DNA of 64,000 bases, taken from assembly GCA_965261195.1 (NCBI GenBank), contig OZ253455.1:868001-932000 (forward strand). The letters run 5' to 3'. The stretch is from Bin87 sp965261195 (GTDB lineage: Bacteria; Chloroflexota; Dehalococcoidia; Lucifugimonadales; UBA3495). The notes beneath the pieces were generated by a model. The model did not search any database and was not told the DNA's origin. It was given only the letters and a program-made list of their open reading frames with translations. Position 1 is the stretch's first letter. Each line of letters opens with the position of its first letter. Both the position numbers and the translations under genes were made by a program. Shown here piece after piece: positions 17,219 to 25,908 of the stretch.

Positions 17219-17443
17219 ATGCTAGGAGCAACCAAAGCCGCTGAGGCGCTGGCCCGGCGGATGCGCAAACAAGATTTCGAACTAGGACAAAAGCGAGGCC
17301 GGGAAGAGGCCCGCGCTGAGGGTCAGGCCGAAGCCCGCGCTGGGGAACGTAAGGAGTTGCGCAAACGATTAGAGGCCATTGCAGAAAACAACCCGGACGT
17401 AAAGCAACTGATTGACGAACTGGAGGATGAGGATAAGGAGTAG
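17219..17443 (+). CDS. Small hypothetical protein with charged helical tail
   Basis: A 74-aa product beginning MLGATKAAEALARR, followed by a Lys/Arg/Glu-rich helix with KRGREEARAEGQ repeats and ending in ELEDEDKE. Start ATG 17219 has AGGAG 8 bp upstream. An in-frame extension to TTG 17096 or ATG 17120 exists, but the start of the neighbouring copy at 17448 supports 17219. Such RGREEG-rich tails occur at the C-termini of several phage- or transposase-associated proteins. The function is not known. Confidence 0.5.
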   Translation: MLGATKAAEALARRMRKQDFELGQKRGREEARAEGQAEARAGERKELRKRLEAIAENNPDVKQLIDELEDEDKE

Positions 17444-17447
17444 TGCC

Positions 17448-17733
17448 ATGCTAGGAGCGACCAAAGCCGCCGAGGCTTTTGCCCAGGCGCGTTGATGCAG
17501 AAATAGCCCAGAGCAGGGCGGCTGCCTGGGCGGAAGGCTATGCGAAAGGGTACTCTAAAAGTTACGCGAAAGGCCGTGAAGAAAGCCGCCAGGAAGTCAT
17601 CCAACAAATACAGGCGCTGGCTGTGACCAATCCAGCCGCGCAGTGACTCCTCGACGCGTATCGAGCCGAGGAGAAATTGCGGCAAAAGAAGCTGATTCAA
17701 CCGCTCTCGCCGAGCGAAATGCCGCTGGATTAG
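17448..17733 (+). pseudogene. Decayed tandem copy of the upstream small gene
   Basis: Begins with an ATG behind AAGGAG, 4 bp after the previous stop. The first codons nearly repeat the upstream gene (MLGATKAAEAFAQ). A one-base shift near 17487 stops the frame at 17495. The sense continues in the next frame (AEGYAKGYSKSYAKGREESR), is broken by TGA at 17644-17646, and then continues in frame to a stop at 17731-17733 (LLDAYRAEEKLRQKK). Two independent lesions make this a pseudogene rather than a sequencing slip. Confidence 0.6.
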
Positions 17734-17781
17734 TTACGAAATCCTTATATTATGTAATGTAATATCGCTGCAATCGGTAGT

Positions 17782-17811
17782 TTGACAGCGATAATCAATG
17801 GCTGTTATAAC
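17782..17811 (+). promoter_or_regulatory. Promoter of proX
   Basis: TTGACA (17782-17787) and TATAAC (17806-17811) are separated by 18 bp, with a TG one base upstream of the -10. This is the best-matching protein-gene promoter in the window. It gives proX its own transcript despite the upstream proVW genes. Confidence 0.65.
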
Positions 17812-17874
17812 TACCCAACTGTTTATTAATTACCCGGGGTTCCGGGAGGTTATACACGCAAGGAGGGACCAATT

Positions 17875-19086
17875 TTGTTGACCAAGTACAAACTATTACC
17901 GCTAACGATGGTAATGGCTGCCATAGCCATTATCGCCGTTATAGCCTGCTCGCCGGCCGCACCCGAAAGAATTGAAGTAACGCGCGTCGTTACCCAGCAA
18001 GTGGAAGTCGAAAAGCAGGTCGAAGTTCCCGTTACCCAAATCGTCGAGAAGGAAGTCCAGGTCGACCGGGAAGTAACCCGCGTTGTGACCGAAGAGGTTA
18101 CTAAAAACGTCGAAGTAACGCGAGTGGTGGAAGTAATGGCGCCGGAAGGCCCCAAAGACACCATCATCTTCGGAGACCTCAACTGGGCCAGCGCTCTGCT
18201 CCAGAACCGCATCGCCCAATACATCGTTGAGCACGGCTACGGCTACCCCACCGATGTGAAATTCGGCGCCACGCTGCCATTATTCCAGGGTCTGCAGAAC
18301 GGGGATACCCACGTAACTATGGAGATCTGGCTGCCCAACCAGGACGAGGCTTGGAATAAGGCTCGCGAAGACGGCGCCGTGCTTTCCGTGGGTAAGAGTC
18401 TGGGGAGTGACTGGCAGTCGGCCTTTGTAATTCCGGCCTACCTGCAAGAGCAATACCCTGACCTGGACAGCGTTGAGGATCTGAAGGACCAGCAGTACAA
18501 GGACCTGTTCAAGACGGCAGAAACCGGCGACAAAGCTCGTCTGGTATCCTGCATCATCGGCTGGTCTTGCGAAGACGTTAATGCCAAACAAGTCGCTGGC
18601 TATGGTCTCTCCGACCACGTTGAAATCGTCAACCCCGGCGATGGCGCGGCGCTGAACGCCGACCTGTACGGCGCTTATGAACGCAAGGAGCCCTGGCTGG
18701 GCTACCAGTGGGGCACCAATGACCCGGCTCTGAAACTGGACCTGGTTCGCCTGGAGGAGCCGGCCTACAGTGACCAGTGCTGGTTCACCACCAAAGCCTG
18801 CGCCTACGAAGACGCTACCATCTTGATTGCGGTATATCCTGACCTGCCGGCCCGCGCTCCCGGTGTTCTCGAAATGCTGCGCAAGTGGGATTTCAACATC
18901 GACATCTACAAGTCAGTGGTCCAGTGGCAGGACGCTAACCCTGATGCTGATGTCAAAGCGACCGCCCTCTGGTGGATGAATAATAACACCGACATCTGGG
19001 GCGGATGGGTTACCGCTGATGCCGCTGCCGCCATCCAGTCTGCCCTCGCCGCCGGCGAAGAGGCCGAAGGCTGGCCTTCCGAGTAA
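17875..19086 (+). CDS. proX: Glycine betaine/proline ABC transporter, substrate-binding lipoprotein
   Basis: A 403-aa extracytoplasmic binding protein. The signal peptide ends in a lipobox (IAVIAC) with Cys near residue 25, so it is predicted to be a lipoprotein. Residues about 30-92 are a Val/Glu/Thr-rich linker with repeated EVTRVV and EVEKQVEV units, as seen in many Chloroflexota solute-binding proteins. The binding domain (about 95-400) resembles the OpuAC/ProX family, with conserved tryptophans such as NWAS and MEIWLPNQ. TTG start at 17875 (or 17878), with AGGAGG upstream. It has its own promoter and a strong terminator. Confidence 0.9.
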   Translation: MLTKYKLLPLTMVMAAIAIIAVIACSPAAPERIEVTRVVTQQVEVEKQVEVPVTQIVEKEVQVDREVTRVVTEEVTKNVEVTRVVEVMAPEGPKDTIIFGDLNWASALLQNRIAQYIVEHGYGYPTDVKFGATLPLFQGLQNGDTHVTMEIWLPNQDEAWNKAREDGAVLSVGKSLGSDWQSAFVIPAYLQEQYPDLDSVEDLKDQQYKDLFKTAETGDKARLVSCIIGWSCEDVNAKQVAGYGLSDHVEIVNPGDGAALNADLYGAYERKEPWLGYQWGTNDPALKLDLVRLEEPAYSDQCWFTTKACAYEDATILIAVYPDLPARAPGVLEMLRKWDFNIDIYKSVVQWQDANPDADVKATALWWMNNNTDIWGGWVTADAAAAIQSALAAGEEAEGWPSE

Positions 19087-19119
19087 CCCAACCGGCAGTA
19101 CCAACCAAGCGTACTATCG

Positions 19120-19152
19120 AGGCGGCTCCGGCAACGGGGCCGCCTTGTTTTT
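19120..19152 (+). terminator. Rho-independent terminator after proX
   Basis: AGGCGGCTCC and GGGGCCGCCT pair over 10 bp (one G-T pair) around GGCAAC, followed by a T-rich run (TGTTTTTC). It closes the proX transcript. Confidence 0.85.
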
Positions 19153-19188
19153 CTGCTACAATGCCACCGAGAACAGGACTGATTACCG

Positions 19189-19923
19189 ATGACTACCACC
19201 AAACCCACTGTTGCCCTGTCTGATGAGACACTGGCTGCTCTAAAAGCCATTCCCACCCAAACGCTCATCGACGGATTGTGGGTGATGGGTTGGCCCATGA
19301 GCATGATTGAGGGCGCCAAGCCATTGCAACCGGGTCAGCACATGGCGGGGCGAGCCGTTACCCTGCGCTTTGTGCCACATCGTCCCGACTTGGCGGCGGA
19401 CAAGCCCAAGGGCGCTGACTCGGCTGAGTACGTGGCCTTCGAGCTGTGCGGGCCGGGCGAAGTGCTGGTCATTGACGCAATGCGTTGGCCGTACAGCAGC
19501 ATCGGGGGCGACATCAAGTTTTACCGCCTCTACCAGCGCAGTGTCGGTGGGCTGGTAACCGACGGCGCCGTGCGAGATACCAACACGCTGAAGGAATACG
19601 GCTTCCCGGTGTACTCCGCCAACGCCACCGCCAAACAGGGCCCCGCCGAGTTCTGGCCCTGGCAGGTGAACGACTGCATCCAGTGCGGCGGCGTGCTGGT
19701 GCGCCCTGGGGACGCAATCGTCGGCGACGATGATGGCGTCGTGGTGGTGCCGGCCAGCGCTGCTGATGAAGTCATCAAGATCGCTCACCAGCGCGAGGAA
19801 GTTGAAGCTGTCATCAAGGAGCAGCTCAAAATCGAGCAGTGTTCCCCGGGCAAATACTACCCATTCAACGACAATACCTGGAAACTATTCGAGGAAAAGA
19901 CCGGCAAAAAGCCTTACCGCTAA
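19189..19923 (+). CDS. RraA-like / HMG aldolase-family protein
   Basis: A 244-aa member of the RraA family (once labelled dimethylmenaquinone methyltransferase), which includes 4-hydroxy-4-methyl-2-oxoglutarate aldolases and RNase E inhibitors. The signature GGLVTDGAVRD carries the Arg and Asp used for substrate and metal binding in the aldolases, followed by PVYSANATAKQG. Intact catalytic residues in a catabolic neighbourhood favour an aldolase/decarboxylase role over RNase regulation; this is inference. Start ATG 19189. A CMD-like gene follows on the same strand. Confidence 0.82.
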   Translation: MTTTKPTVALSDETLAALKAIPTQTLIDGLWVMGWPMSMIEGAKPLQPGQHMAGRAVTLRFVPHRPDLAADKPKGADSAEYVAFELCGPGEVLVIDAMRWPYSSIGGDIKFYRLYQRSVGGLVTDGAVRDTNTLKEYGFPVYSANATAKQGPAEFWPWQVNDCIQCGGVLVRPGDAIVGDDDGVVVVPASAADEVIKIAHQREEVEAVIKEQLKIEQCSPGKYYPFNDNTWKLFEEKTGKKPYR

Positions 19924-19941
19924 TTATTCCACCCTCTGCTT

Positions 19942-19986
19942 CACTCTAACCCTTCATCTTAACCCTTTCCCATCGAGGGAGAGGGG
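19942..19986. repeat. Dispersed REP-like palindrome
   Basis: CCCTTTCCCATCGAGGGAGAGGGG preceded by CTAACCC-type sequence, a copy of the palindromic family also at 20597, 56356 and 56432. It lies between two co-oriented genes. Confidence 0.7.
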
Positions 19987-20023
19987 ACCGGAGCCTACAC
20001 CCACATTGCGAGGAGAAACCCCT

Positions 20024-20587
20024 ATGGCACGACTACCGCTAGCGTCCCGAGCGACCTCACCAGCCGGACAGGAAGCAACTTTCGACGAAATTTTGCAGGG
20101 CGGCCCGGTTCCCCAGTACGGCCCTGGATCGGTGATGTCCCACGTGCCGGAGGCGAGCAAACACGCCACCGGCCTGAACCAATACCTGCGCAATCACTCC
20201 AGCCTGCCGCTGAAAGCCGCCGAGTTGGCGATGCTGGTGGCGGCCCGCGAGATGGACTGCCAGCATATCTGGAACGCCCACGCCAAGTCGGCCCGCGACG
20301 CCGGCGTACCCGATGGGGTGGTGGATGCGGTGCGCGACGGCACGGCTCTGCCCCAGTTGGCTCCCGACGAATCGGCCGTCATTAACCTGGGCCGGGAAAT
20401 CCTGCGCAATCATCAGGTGAGCCGGGGCGGATACCAGAGCGCGCTGGAAATTTTCGGGCAGCAGGGCACCATCGAACTGACGCTGGTGCTGGGCAACTAC
20501 ACCATGTTGGCCATGCTAATCAACACCTTCGAGGCCGACCTGCTGCCCAACCGGGCGGAACCGCTGCTACAGAAGATAACCGGGTAG
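20024..20587 (+). CDS. Carboxymuconolactone decarboxylase-like protein (AhpD fold)
   Basis: A 187-aa protein with the CMD/AhpD core. The usual CxxC redox pair is not conserved: the site reads REMDCQHIWNAH, with a single Cys and the conserved His, as in the CMD subgroup with a YEWxxH-like motif. A peroxidase role is therefore unlikely; decarboxylase or another function is possible. Start ATG 20024 with AGGAG at 20011. It is about 40% similar by eye to the paralogue at 28773. Both lie beside LLM or RraA-type genes, suggesting parallel catabolic modules. Confidence 0.78.
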   Translation: MARLPLASRATSPAGQEATFDEILQGGPVPQYGPGSVMSHVPEASKHATGLNQYLRNHSSLPLKAAELAMLVAAREMDCQHIWNAHAKSARDAGVPDGVVDAVRDGTALPQLAPDESAVINLGREILRNHQVSRGGYQSALEIFGQQGTIELTLVLGNYTMLAMLINTFEADLLPNRAEPLLQKITG

Positions 20588-20596
20588 GTTAGTCCG

Positions 20597-20630
20597 CCCT
20601 CACCCCAACCCTCTCCCTCAGGGAGAGGGA
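20597..20630. repeat. REP-like palindrome between convergent genes
   Basis: CCCTCACCCCAACCCTCTCCC, then TCAGGGAGAGGG. The CCCTCTCCCT/AGGGAGAGGG arms form a hairpin exactly between the convergent CMD-like and NHL genes, so it may serve as a bidirectional terminator. Confidence 0.7.
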
Positions 20631-20631
20631 G

Positions 20632-21657
20632 TTAGTCGCCAGTTTTGCGGTAGATTTGGACGCGATGACGGCAGGAATCTACGACGTAGATTCTGCCGTC
20701 ATCGTCTACTTTCACCGATGTTGGGCCCCAGAACAGGGCTTCGACGCCGGCGGAAGTCTCGCGGTGTTGATCTCGCCAGGGGGTAACTGCCGGAGATAAA
20801 TCCGCCTTCTCACGCGCCGCTGACTCATCCGGATTGGCGGCCAGGTAGTCCGCGGCCCATGACGACACCGTTGCGTTGCCCCGCAGCGCTGCAACAACCT
20901 CGCCGTCCGGCCCGAATATCTGCACCCGCTCGTTGCCCCAGTCTGCCACGTAGATATAACCTTCGTCATCGACGGCAACCGACGCCGGTCGGCTCAACTG
21001 ACCCTTGCCATCTCCGGATGTGCCCCACTGCCCGATGAACCGGCCATCCGCCGAAAACGCCTGCACCCGGTCGTTGCGCCAGTCAGCCACGAACACGTGC
21101 CCGTCGCCGTCGCACGCCACGCCCCAGGGCGTGTCGAACTGGCCGGCCTGCTTGCCGTACTGACCCCACCCGTGCAGGAATTCGCCGTCGGGCGTGAACC
21201 GTTGCACCCGGTGATTGAGGCCGTCGCTGACCAGCAGCGTACCGTCGGGGGCGACCGCAATGGATGCCGGGCGGTTCAGCTGTCCCGGCGCGTCACCCGT
21301 TTCACCCCAATGCCGGATGAAACTGCCATCGGGGGCGAACACGTTGACCCTCTGCAACGCCTCGTCGGTCACAAACAGGCACCCTGATTGATCCCGCGCA
21401 ATGCCGCTGGGCCACCAGAATTGACCATCCTCAGTGCCTCCGACGCCCCACTCGCCGATGTAGCCCTCATCCGCCGTGCAGACGCAGACCCGCTTGTGGT
21501 TCAGGCGGGCGGTGGTTTCCGGGCCGCCCCGATTCAGCACATACATCACCCCACCGTCGGCCAGCGCCAAGTCGACCGGATGGATGAACCCCCGGCCCTG
21601 GTACGCCAGGAACCCAACGGTGTGGCTGTAGGTGAAATTGGCGGTAGAAGTCGTCAC
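20632..21657 (-). CDS. NHL-repeat beta-propeller protein
   Basis: A 341-aa protein made of repeated NHL units, each with a pattern such as RPASVAVDDEGYIYVADWGN followed by RVQIFGPDG. About six blades can be counted. NHL propellers bind ligands or partners, and some are lyases. No signal peptide is evident, though such proteins are often exported. It ends 2 bp from the REP palindrome and lies 16 bp downstream of the DUF1800 gene on the same strand, probably co-transcribed. Confidence 0.85.
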   Translation of the reverse strand: MTTSTANFTYSHTVGFLAYQGRGFIHPVDLALADGGVMYVLNRGGPETTARLNHKRVCVCTADEGYIGEWGVGGTEDGQFWWPSGIARDQSGCLFVTDEALQRVNVFAPDGSFIRHWGETGDAPGQLNRPASIAVAPDGTLLVSDGLNHRVQRFTPDGEFLHGWGQYGKQAGQFDTPWGVACDGDGHVFVADWRNDRVQAFSADGRFIGQWGTSGDGKGQLSRPASVAVDDEGYIYVADWGNERVQIFGPDGEVVAALRGNATVSSWAADYLAANPDESAAREKADLSPAVTPWRDQHRETSAGVEALFWGPTSVKVDDDGRIYVVDSCRHRVQIYRKTGD

Positions 21658-21673
21658 GGCAGGCGGTGGCTCA

Positions 21674-23116
21674 CTAGGCCAGTTGATACTCGCGCGAGGC
21701 TACGATGAGCTGCAACAACTCGGTTACACGTTCTTCGGAGCATCCAACGGTATCGGTGCGGTCGAACCGGATATTGCCCCACGGGGCAGCCATCGCCACC
21801 AGACTCTCCATCGTGGCTTCTGACACCTCGAACATACCCACCGCATCAAGGCAGGCGTCGGCGAGTTGTCTGGGGCTCAACACATTGCCAGCCGACTTCA
21901 CCCGATTCACGATGGCGCGCAATCCCGGCTGCGCCAAGTCGCGCATACCGATGCCGGCGGCGTTGATGCGCTCCACCAGGTTGCCAGTATCAATCCACTC
22001 GGCCCCGGTGTGCCAGCCTTCCACGGTGGGCGGGTTCAGAATCTCCTGGCCCATGAAATTGACGTCCATGGCCAAATTGACAATGGTCCACTCCGGCGAC
22101 CGGTGGCTGCCGGCCAGACGCGCCGTGCCGCCCACCAGTTCGGCCGGGCTTTTAACGCGGCCAAGGCGCACCGACTCTGCGGCGAAAAAGTCGGACCGGA
22201 ACAGGCAGCGCATCACGGCCCTGATGTCGCCGTTGGTTTTGCTGAACTCTTCGGCCAGGAGCGCGATGGCTGCGTCGTCGGGCTGGTCCGCGACGAAGAA
22301 GTTGTACAGCTTGCCAGCGATGTAGCTTGCGGTTGCCGGCTGACGGACGATGATAGCTATGACATCCTGACCGCCAAATGCGCCCGTTTGTCCCAGGAAG
22401 GTTTTCTCACCGTCATCGTGGTCGTCTGCGCGATAGCTGAACTGCCAGTCGATCCTGCCGTAGGGCCAGAAAGAATCGCGACTGGCGCGGATGCTCATAT
22501 AATCGGGGTTGGCGATGGTCCAGCCGGTAAACGCCCGCGCGGCCATCTTCACATCGTCTTCGGTGTAGTTGCCGATGCCCATGGAGAACAATTCCAGCAG
22601 TTCCCGGCCGTAATTTTCGTTGGGAGCGTCTTTGTGGTTGTCCTTATTGTCCAGCCAAAAAATCATCGCCGGGTCGCGGGACAGTTCCAGCAGGATGTCG
22701 TCAAATTTGCCCAGACCGAACCGGCGGAAAGTGTGGGTCTGGTTCACCACGGCTTTGGCATGGTTCAGCTTGCCGTAGGCCGTGGCGAATAGTCCGTGCC
22801 AGAACAGGGCCATCTTCTCTTCCAGGGGTCGCCGGGTGTTGATGATGCGGTACATCCAGTAACTCTGGCTGCTTTCCAGCAACATCAAGCTGTTCTGGTC
22901 AACGTGGTACCGGCGGATTAAGTCCTCAATCTCCAGGTCGGGCTGCGTTTCGGGATGGAGCAGTTCCTCAACGGTGGCCTCGTAGCCCTGCGCCGTGGCG
23001 CGCTCAATTTCCTGGCGCGTGGGGCCAAAGCCGGCGCGGCGCAGCAGATGGGCCATGCGCCGCGTGAGGTCGTCGCCGATGGTGACCCGGTTCGCGGCGC
23101 CTTGTGTTTGGGTCAT
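21674..23116 (-). CDS. DUF1800 family protein
   Basis: A 480-aa protein with DUF1800 hallmarks: HLLRRAGFGPTRQEIE at the N-terminus, KMALFWHGLFAT, NENYGRELLELFSMG, AARAFTGW and NPPTVEGWHTG. The family is widespread in bacteria, often paired with DUF1501 proteins, and its biochemistry is unknown. No DUF1501 gene is visible in the window. No signal peptide is seen at the chosen start (23116). It lies between the NHL gene and the radical-SAM-like gene, all in one direction. Confidence 0.85.
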   Translation of the reverse strand: MTQTQGAANRVTIGDDLTRRMAHLLRRAGFGPTRQEIERATAQGYEATVEELLHPETQPDLEIEDLIRRYHVDQNSLMLLESSQSYWMYRIINTRRPLEEKMALFWHGLFATAYGKLNHAKAVVNQTHTFRRFGLGKFDDILLELSRDPAMIFWLDNKDNHKDAPNENYGRELLELFSMGIGNYTEDDVKMAARAFTGWTIANPDYMSIRASRDSFWPYGRIDWQFSYRADDHDDGEKTFLGQTGAFGGQDVIAIIVRQPATASYIAGKLYNFFVADQPDDAAIALLAEEFSKTNGDIRAVMRCLFRSDFFAAESVRLGRVKSPAELVGGTARLAGSHRSPEWTIVNLAMDVNFMGQEILNPPTVEGWHTGAEWIDTGNLVERINAAGIGMRDLAQPGLRAIVNRVKSAGNVLSPRQLADACLDAVGMFEVSEATMESLVAMAAPWGNIRFDRTDTVGCSEERVTELLQLIVASREYQLA

Positions 23117-23135
23117 ATCAACCGTCCCAGGGGCT

Positions 23136-24437
23136 TTACGTCAGGCTCCAGCGTGGATTGGCGTCTACCTGATCGCGCAGATAGTCGACCAGCCAGGGGC
23201 GGACTGACTCTGCCATATAGAAGGTGGGCTCGATCAGCTGAGCTTCATCGTTGATGATGCCTTCTTCCAGGCACCGGGTGGCCACATCCGTGCCGGGCAT
23301 GACGCTGACCCCCACCCGAAGGTTTGCCAGCGACGGCTTTAATCCGCGCAGAAACTCGAGCTTGTGCTCGACCGATTCCCTGGTTTCGCCAGGCTCGCCG
23401 AATTGTTGGGAGATGGTGTAGTGCAGGTCGCCAGCTTCGCACAACTCGGTGGTCTCTTTCAGGGAGGCGTAACGGGATGTATCGTTGTCGCCTTCGTGAG
23501 GGTCGCCGCCGCGGGTGCCGCCCATCATCACCAGACCGCAACCGGCCTGCTTCATCAACCCGATCAGCTCATCGTCGCAGGCATAGGGCGCCAGGCAGGT
23601 GTTCCACCGCACCTTGACGTCGGCTTCCATCAAGGCGTTGCACAGCGATTTGGCGTGCTCCAGGGGCACGTTGAAGCAGTTGTCCACGAAGAAAATCTTG
23701 CGGAGCCCGTAGCGACCGGTTACGTCGGCCACCTCTTCCACAACTTCGTCGATGGGGCGAATTACCCGCCAGGCTCCTTCGGCGGTATGAAAGTCGGCCG
23801 CCGAGGTGGGATAGTAAAAGCCGCCCAGCTTGGTCAGGACGCTGACGCCGAAACCGGCCTGGGCATACTTGGGCATATCCAGGTCATCCAGGCTGGGCCG
23901 GCTCACAAAATCGGAAGAACACCGCATTCCGTTGTAAACTACTGCGCCGTTTTCCCGGTACAACACACCGGTCATGCCGCGGTAATCTGGCTCCCCGATC
24001 TCGACGCGGTTGGCCAGTTCGGCAAAGGTTTCCCCCGCGTCGCCGGCGATGCCGAGGTCAGGCTGCACGAACTCGAAAATTTGCTGCGGCATTATGCTGA
24101 ACGCCGGCCCTCCGCACACTACAGTCGCATTGGAGATGGACCGGATGCGCTCGATAACGCCCTTGGTGATGGGCAATTGCCACTGGGGATCCATGTAGCT
24201 ATGGTTGCTGAGATTTCGCATTGAAATGCCAACCAGATCGGGTTGGAAGTCGGTTACGATGCTTTCAACCTCGTCCAGATAGTTGGTGTCGGCGAACATC
24301 AGGTCGAAGACCTTGACATCATGCCTGGTTCGGTCCAGGTGCCCGGCGACGTAGGCCAGCCCGATGGGAATCGGTTGGGCACGCATCCGACTCATGACGC
24401 GGTTGTGGCGATTGGTAGCAATCAACAAAATACGCAT
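23136..24437 (-). CDS. B12-binding radical-SAM-like protein lacking the CxxxCxxC cluster motif
   Basis: A 433-aa protein. The N-terminal 130 residues resemble the cobalamin-binding Rossmann domain of B12-radical SAM enzymes (MRILLIATN, PIGLAYVAGHL, DLVGISM, VVCGGPAFS). The rest follows the radical SAM barrel layout, including KIFFVDNCFN and the EPGETRESVEHKLEFL segment. Where GCPYRCxFC would be expected, the sequence reads TKLGGFYYPTSAADF, with no cysteine. Elsewhere the cysteines are scattered and form no CxxxCxxC. It therefore probably does not bind the canonical SAM cluster. Start ATG 24437 with GGGAGGGAG upstream; a longer frame to 25079 overlaps another gene and is not used. Confidence 0.8.
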   Translation of the reverse strand: MRILLIATNRHNRVMSRMRAQPIPIGLAYVAGHLDRTRHDVKVFDLMFADTNYLDEVESIVTDFQPDLVGISMRNLSNHSYMDPQWQLPITKGVIERIRSISNATVVCGGPAFSIMPQQIFEFVQPDLGIAGDAGETFAELANRVEIGEPDYRGMTGVLYRENGAVVYNGMRCSSDFVSRPSLDDLDMPKYAQAGFGVSVLTKLGGFYYPTSAADFHTAEGAWRVIRPIDEVVEEVADVTGRYGLRKIFFVDNCFNVPLEHAKSLCNALMEADVKVRWNTCLAPYACDDELIGLMKQAGCGLVMMGGTRGGDPHEGDNDTSRYASLKETTELCEAGDLHYTISQQFGEPGETRESVEHKLEFLRGLKPSLANLRVGVSVMPGTDVATRCLEEGIINDEAQLIEPTFYMAESVRPWLVDYLRDQVDANPRWSLT

Positions 24438-24529
24438 TTCAACTCCCTCCCGGCGGCTGTAAACGCCCCGATTGTACACCACCGGGTCGGTACACGCTAA
24501 CGACGGCGCCCGCGCGCGTCGGGGTTGTG

Positions 24530-25711
24530 TTATTCGTCGGGAAGCGGCCCGACTTCGTCGGCAACCGTTACCGCGCCAGTTGTTCCGGCGAGGTGGTCGT
24601 TGCCATCCGGGCCTGGCGAACCTGCCGAATTCCAGGTTTCGCGGGAGTAGGTCAATACTCGATATGCAGCGGCGGCGAAAGGAACGGCGATCAATACGCC
24701 CCAGAATCCCCAGACCGAACCCAGACCCGCCAGGAAAAACATAACGGCCAAAGGGTGCAAGCCGGTCGTCTGGCCCTGAATTCGCGGCATTACCAGCGTG
24801 TTTTGCAACAACTGCACGGCCAGGTAAACCAGTGCAACCACCGGCAGCAGGGTGGGGTTCGTTATCAGCACCACGATTGCGGCCACCGCGAACCCCAAAA
24901 ACGGGCCGACGACTGGAATCAACTCGCCCATACCGGCTACGGCTCCCAGGACTACTGCCGCCGGAACTCCCAGCCCCCACAGCGCCAGGCCGATGATTAC
25001 GCCGACCATCAACGCCATCAGCAGTTGGGTACGGATATACGCAATCACCACGGAACCGGCCAACGCGCCGATGTTGCACAAATCATTCCGCAGGGGACCA
25101 GGCAATAGTTGTCGAATGCCGCGTCCTATCGCCGGAGAATCATACAGCAGGTAAAACAGAATTATTGGAGCGCCGGCGAGGGCGATGAGCAGGGACAGGC
25201 CGCTCTTGAGGATTCCCAAAACCTGCAAGGCAGAGTCGGAAATCGAGGAAATGATGGCTGCGCCGGCAGCTTCCAGACGGGGATCTATATTGGCCTGTAT
25301 TTCCGTTGGAACGCGCTCACGATAGGCCGTCTCTATCATGTTCACAGTCAGTTCGATTTCTTTGACCATTGCCGGCACGCGTTGCGCGAGCGCGGTCGTA
25401 CCCGCAACCAACTCGAACAGGGTAGCGACGACGACCGCCACCACAACGAACAACACCAAGAGGGTGGCCAGGCCGGCCACAACTGCCCGCACTACCCCGG
25501 GTCGGCTCCGATGGCCGGGCAGTCTGGCCGCCAATGCGCTGACCAGCGGCATCAGCAGGAAGGCAACGACGGCGCTGAGGGCGTATGGAACCAACACCGA
25601 AACCAACTGCCACATCAAAATCAGCAGCAACACGACCACTGCTAACGATACCACCAGGGCCAAACGTCGCCGTGTGCTCGCGGAGAGCGTTGTCAATCCG
25701 AATAAGTTCAT
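24530..25711 (-). CDS. AI-2E family transporter (TqsA/PerM-like)
   Basis: A 393-aa polytopic membrane protein of the AI-2E/DUF20 exporter family. It has about eight hydrophobic helices, with the typical gap of a large loop after the first pair (residues about 110-165, amphipathic). The family motif PVVGPFLGFAVA (with GELIP just before it) and LGSVWGFWGVLIAVP follow. Members export autoinducer-2 or exchange ions; the substrate is unknown here. It ends in a Gly/Pro-rich hydrophilic tail. Confidence 0.88.
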   Translation of the reverse strand: MNLFGLTTLSASTRRRLALVVSLAVVVLLLILMWQLVSVLVPYALSAVVAFLLMPLVSALAARLPGHRSRPGVVRAVVAGLATLLVLFVVVAVVVATLFELVAGTTALAQRVPAMVKEIELTVNMIETAYRERVPTEIQANIDPRLEAAGAAIISSISDSALQVLGILKSGLSLLIALAGAPIILFYLLYDSPAIGRGIRQLLPGPLRNDLCNIGALAGSVVIAYIRTQLLMALMVGVIIGLALWGLGVPAAVVLGAVAGMGELIPVVGPFLGFAVAAIVVLITNPTLLPVVALVYLAVQLLQNTLVMPRIQGQTTGLHPLAVMFFLAGLGSVWGFWGVLIAVPFAAAAYRVLTYSRETWNSAGSPGPDGNDHLAGTTGAVTVADEVGPLPDE

Positions 25712-25844
25712 GTAGCGGTCGGCAAACGACGTCGGTTATCGGGTCGCAAATGGCAACCCAAGCGGGCTACGAAAGGGGGCCACGATAGTACCATCGGGGA
25801 TGCCGGCACACAACGGCGGCAAAGAGGATCGCATTGCGGTCGGG

Positions 25845-25877
25845 CACAAAGGCCCCTTAATCACAAAGGCCCCTTAA
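25845..25877 (+). repeat. 17-bp tandem duplication
   Basis: CACAAAGGCCCCTTAA occurs twice with a period of 17 bp (25845-25860 and 25862-25877), about 30 bp upstream of the thioredoxin-like gene. Confidence 0.85.
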
Positions 25878-25908
25878 CATGAACCGAACCGTGTGTTAAC
25901 CTGACCGA

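Noticed and set aside
24438..25079. Longer start for the radical-SAM-like gene
   Set aside because: It would overlap the AI-2E transporter gene, and the ATG at 24437 has a strong ribosome binding site.
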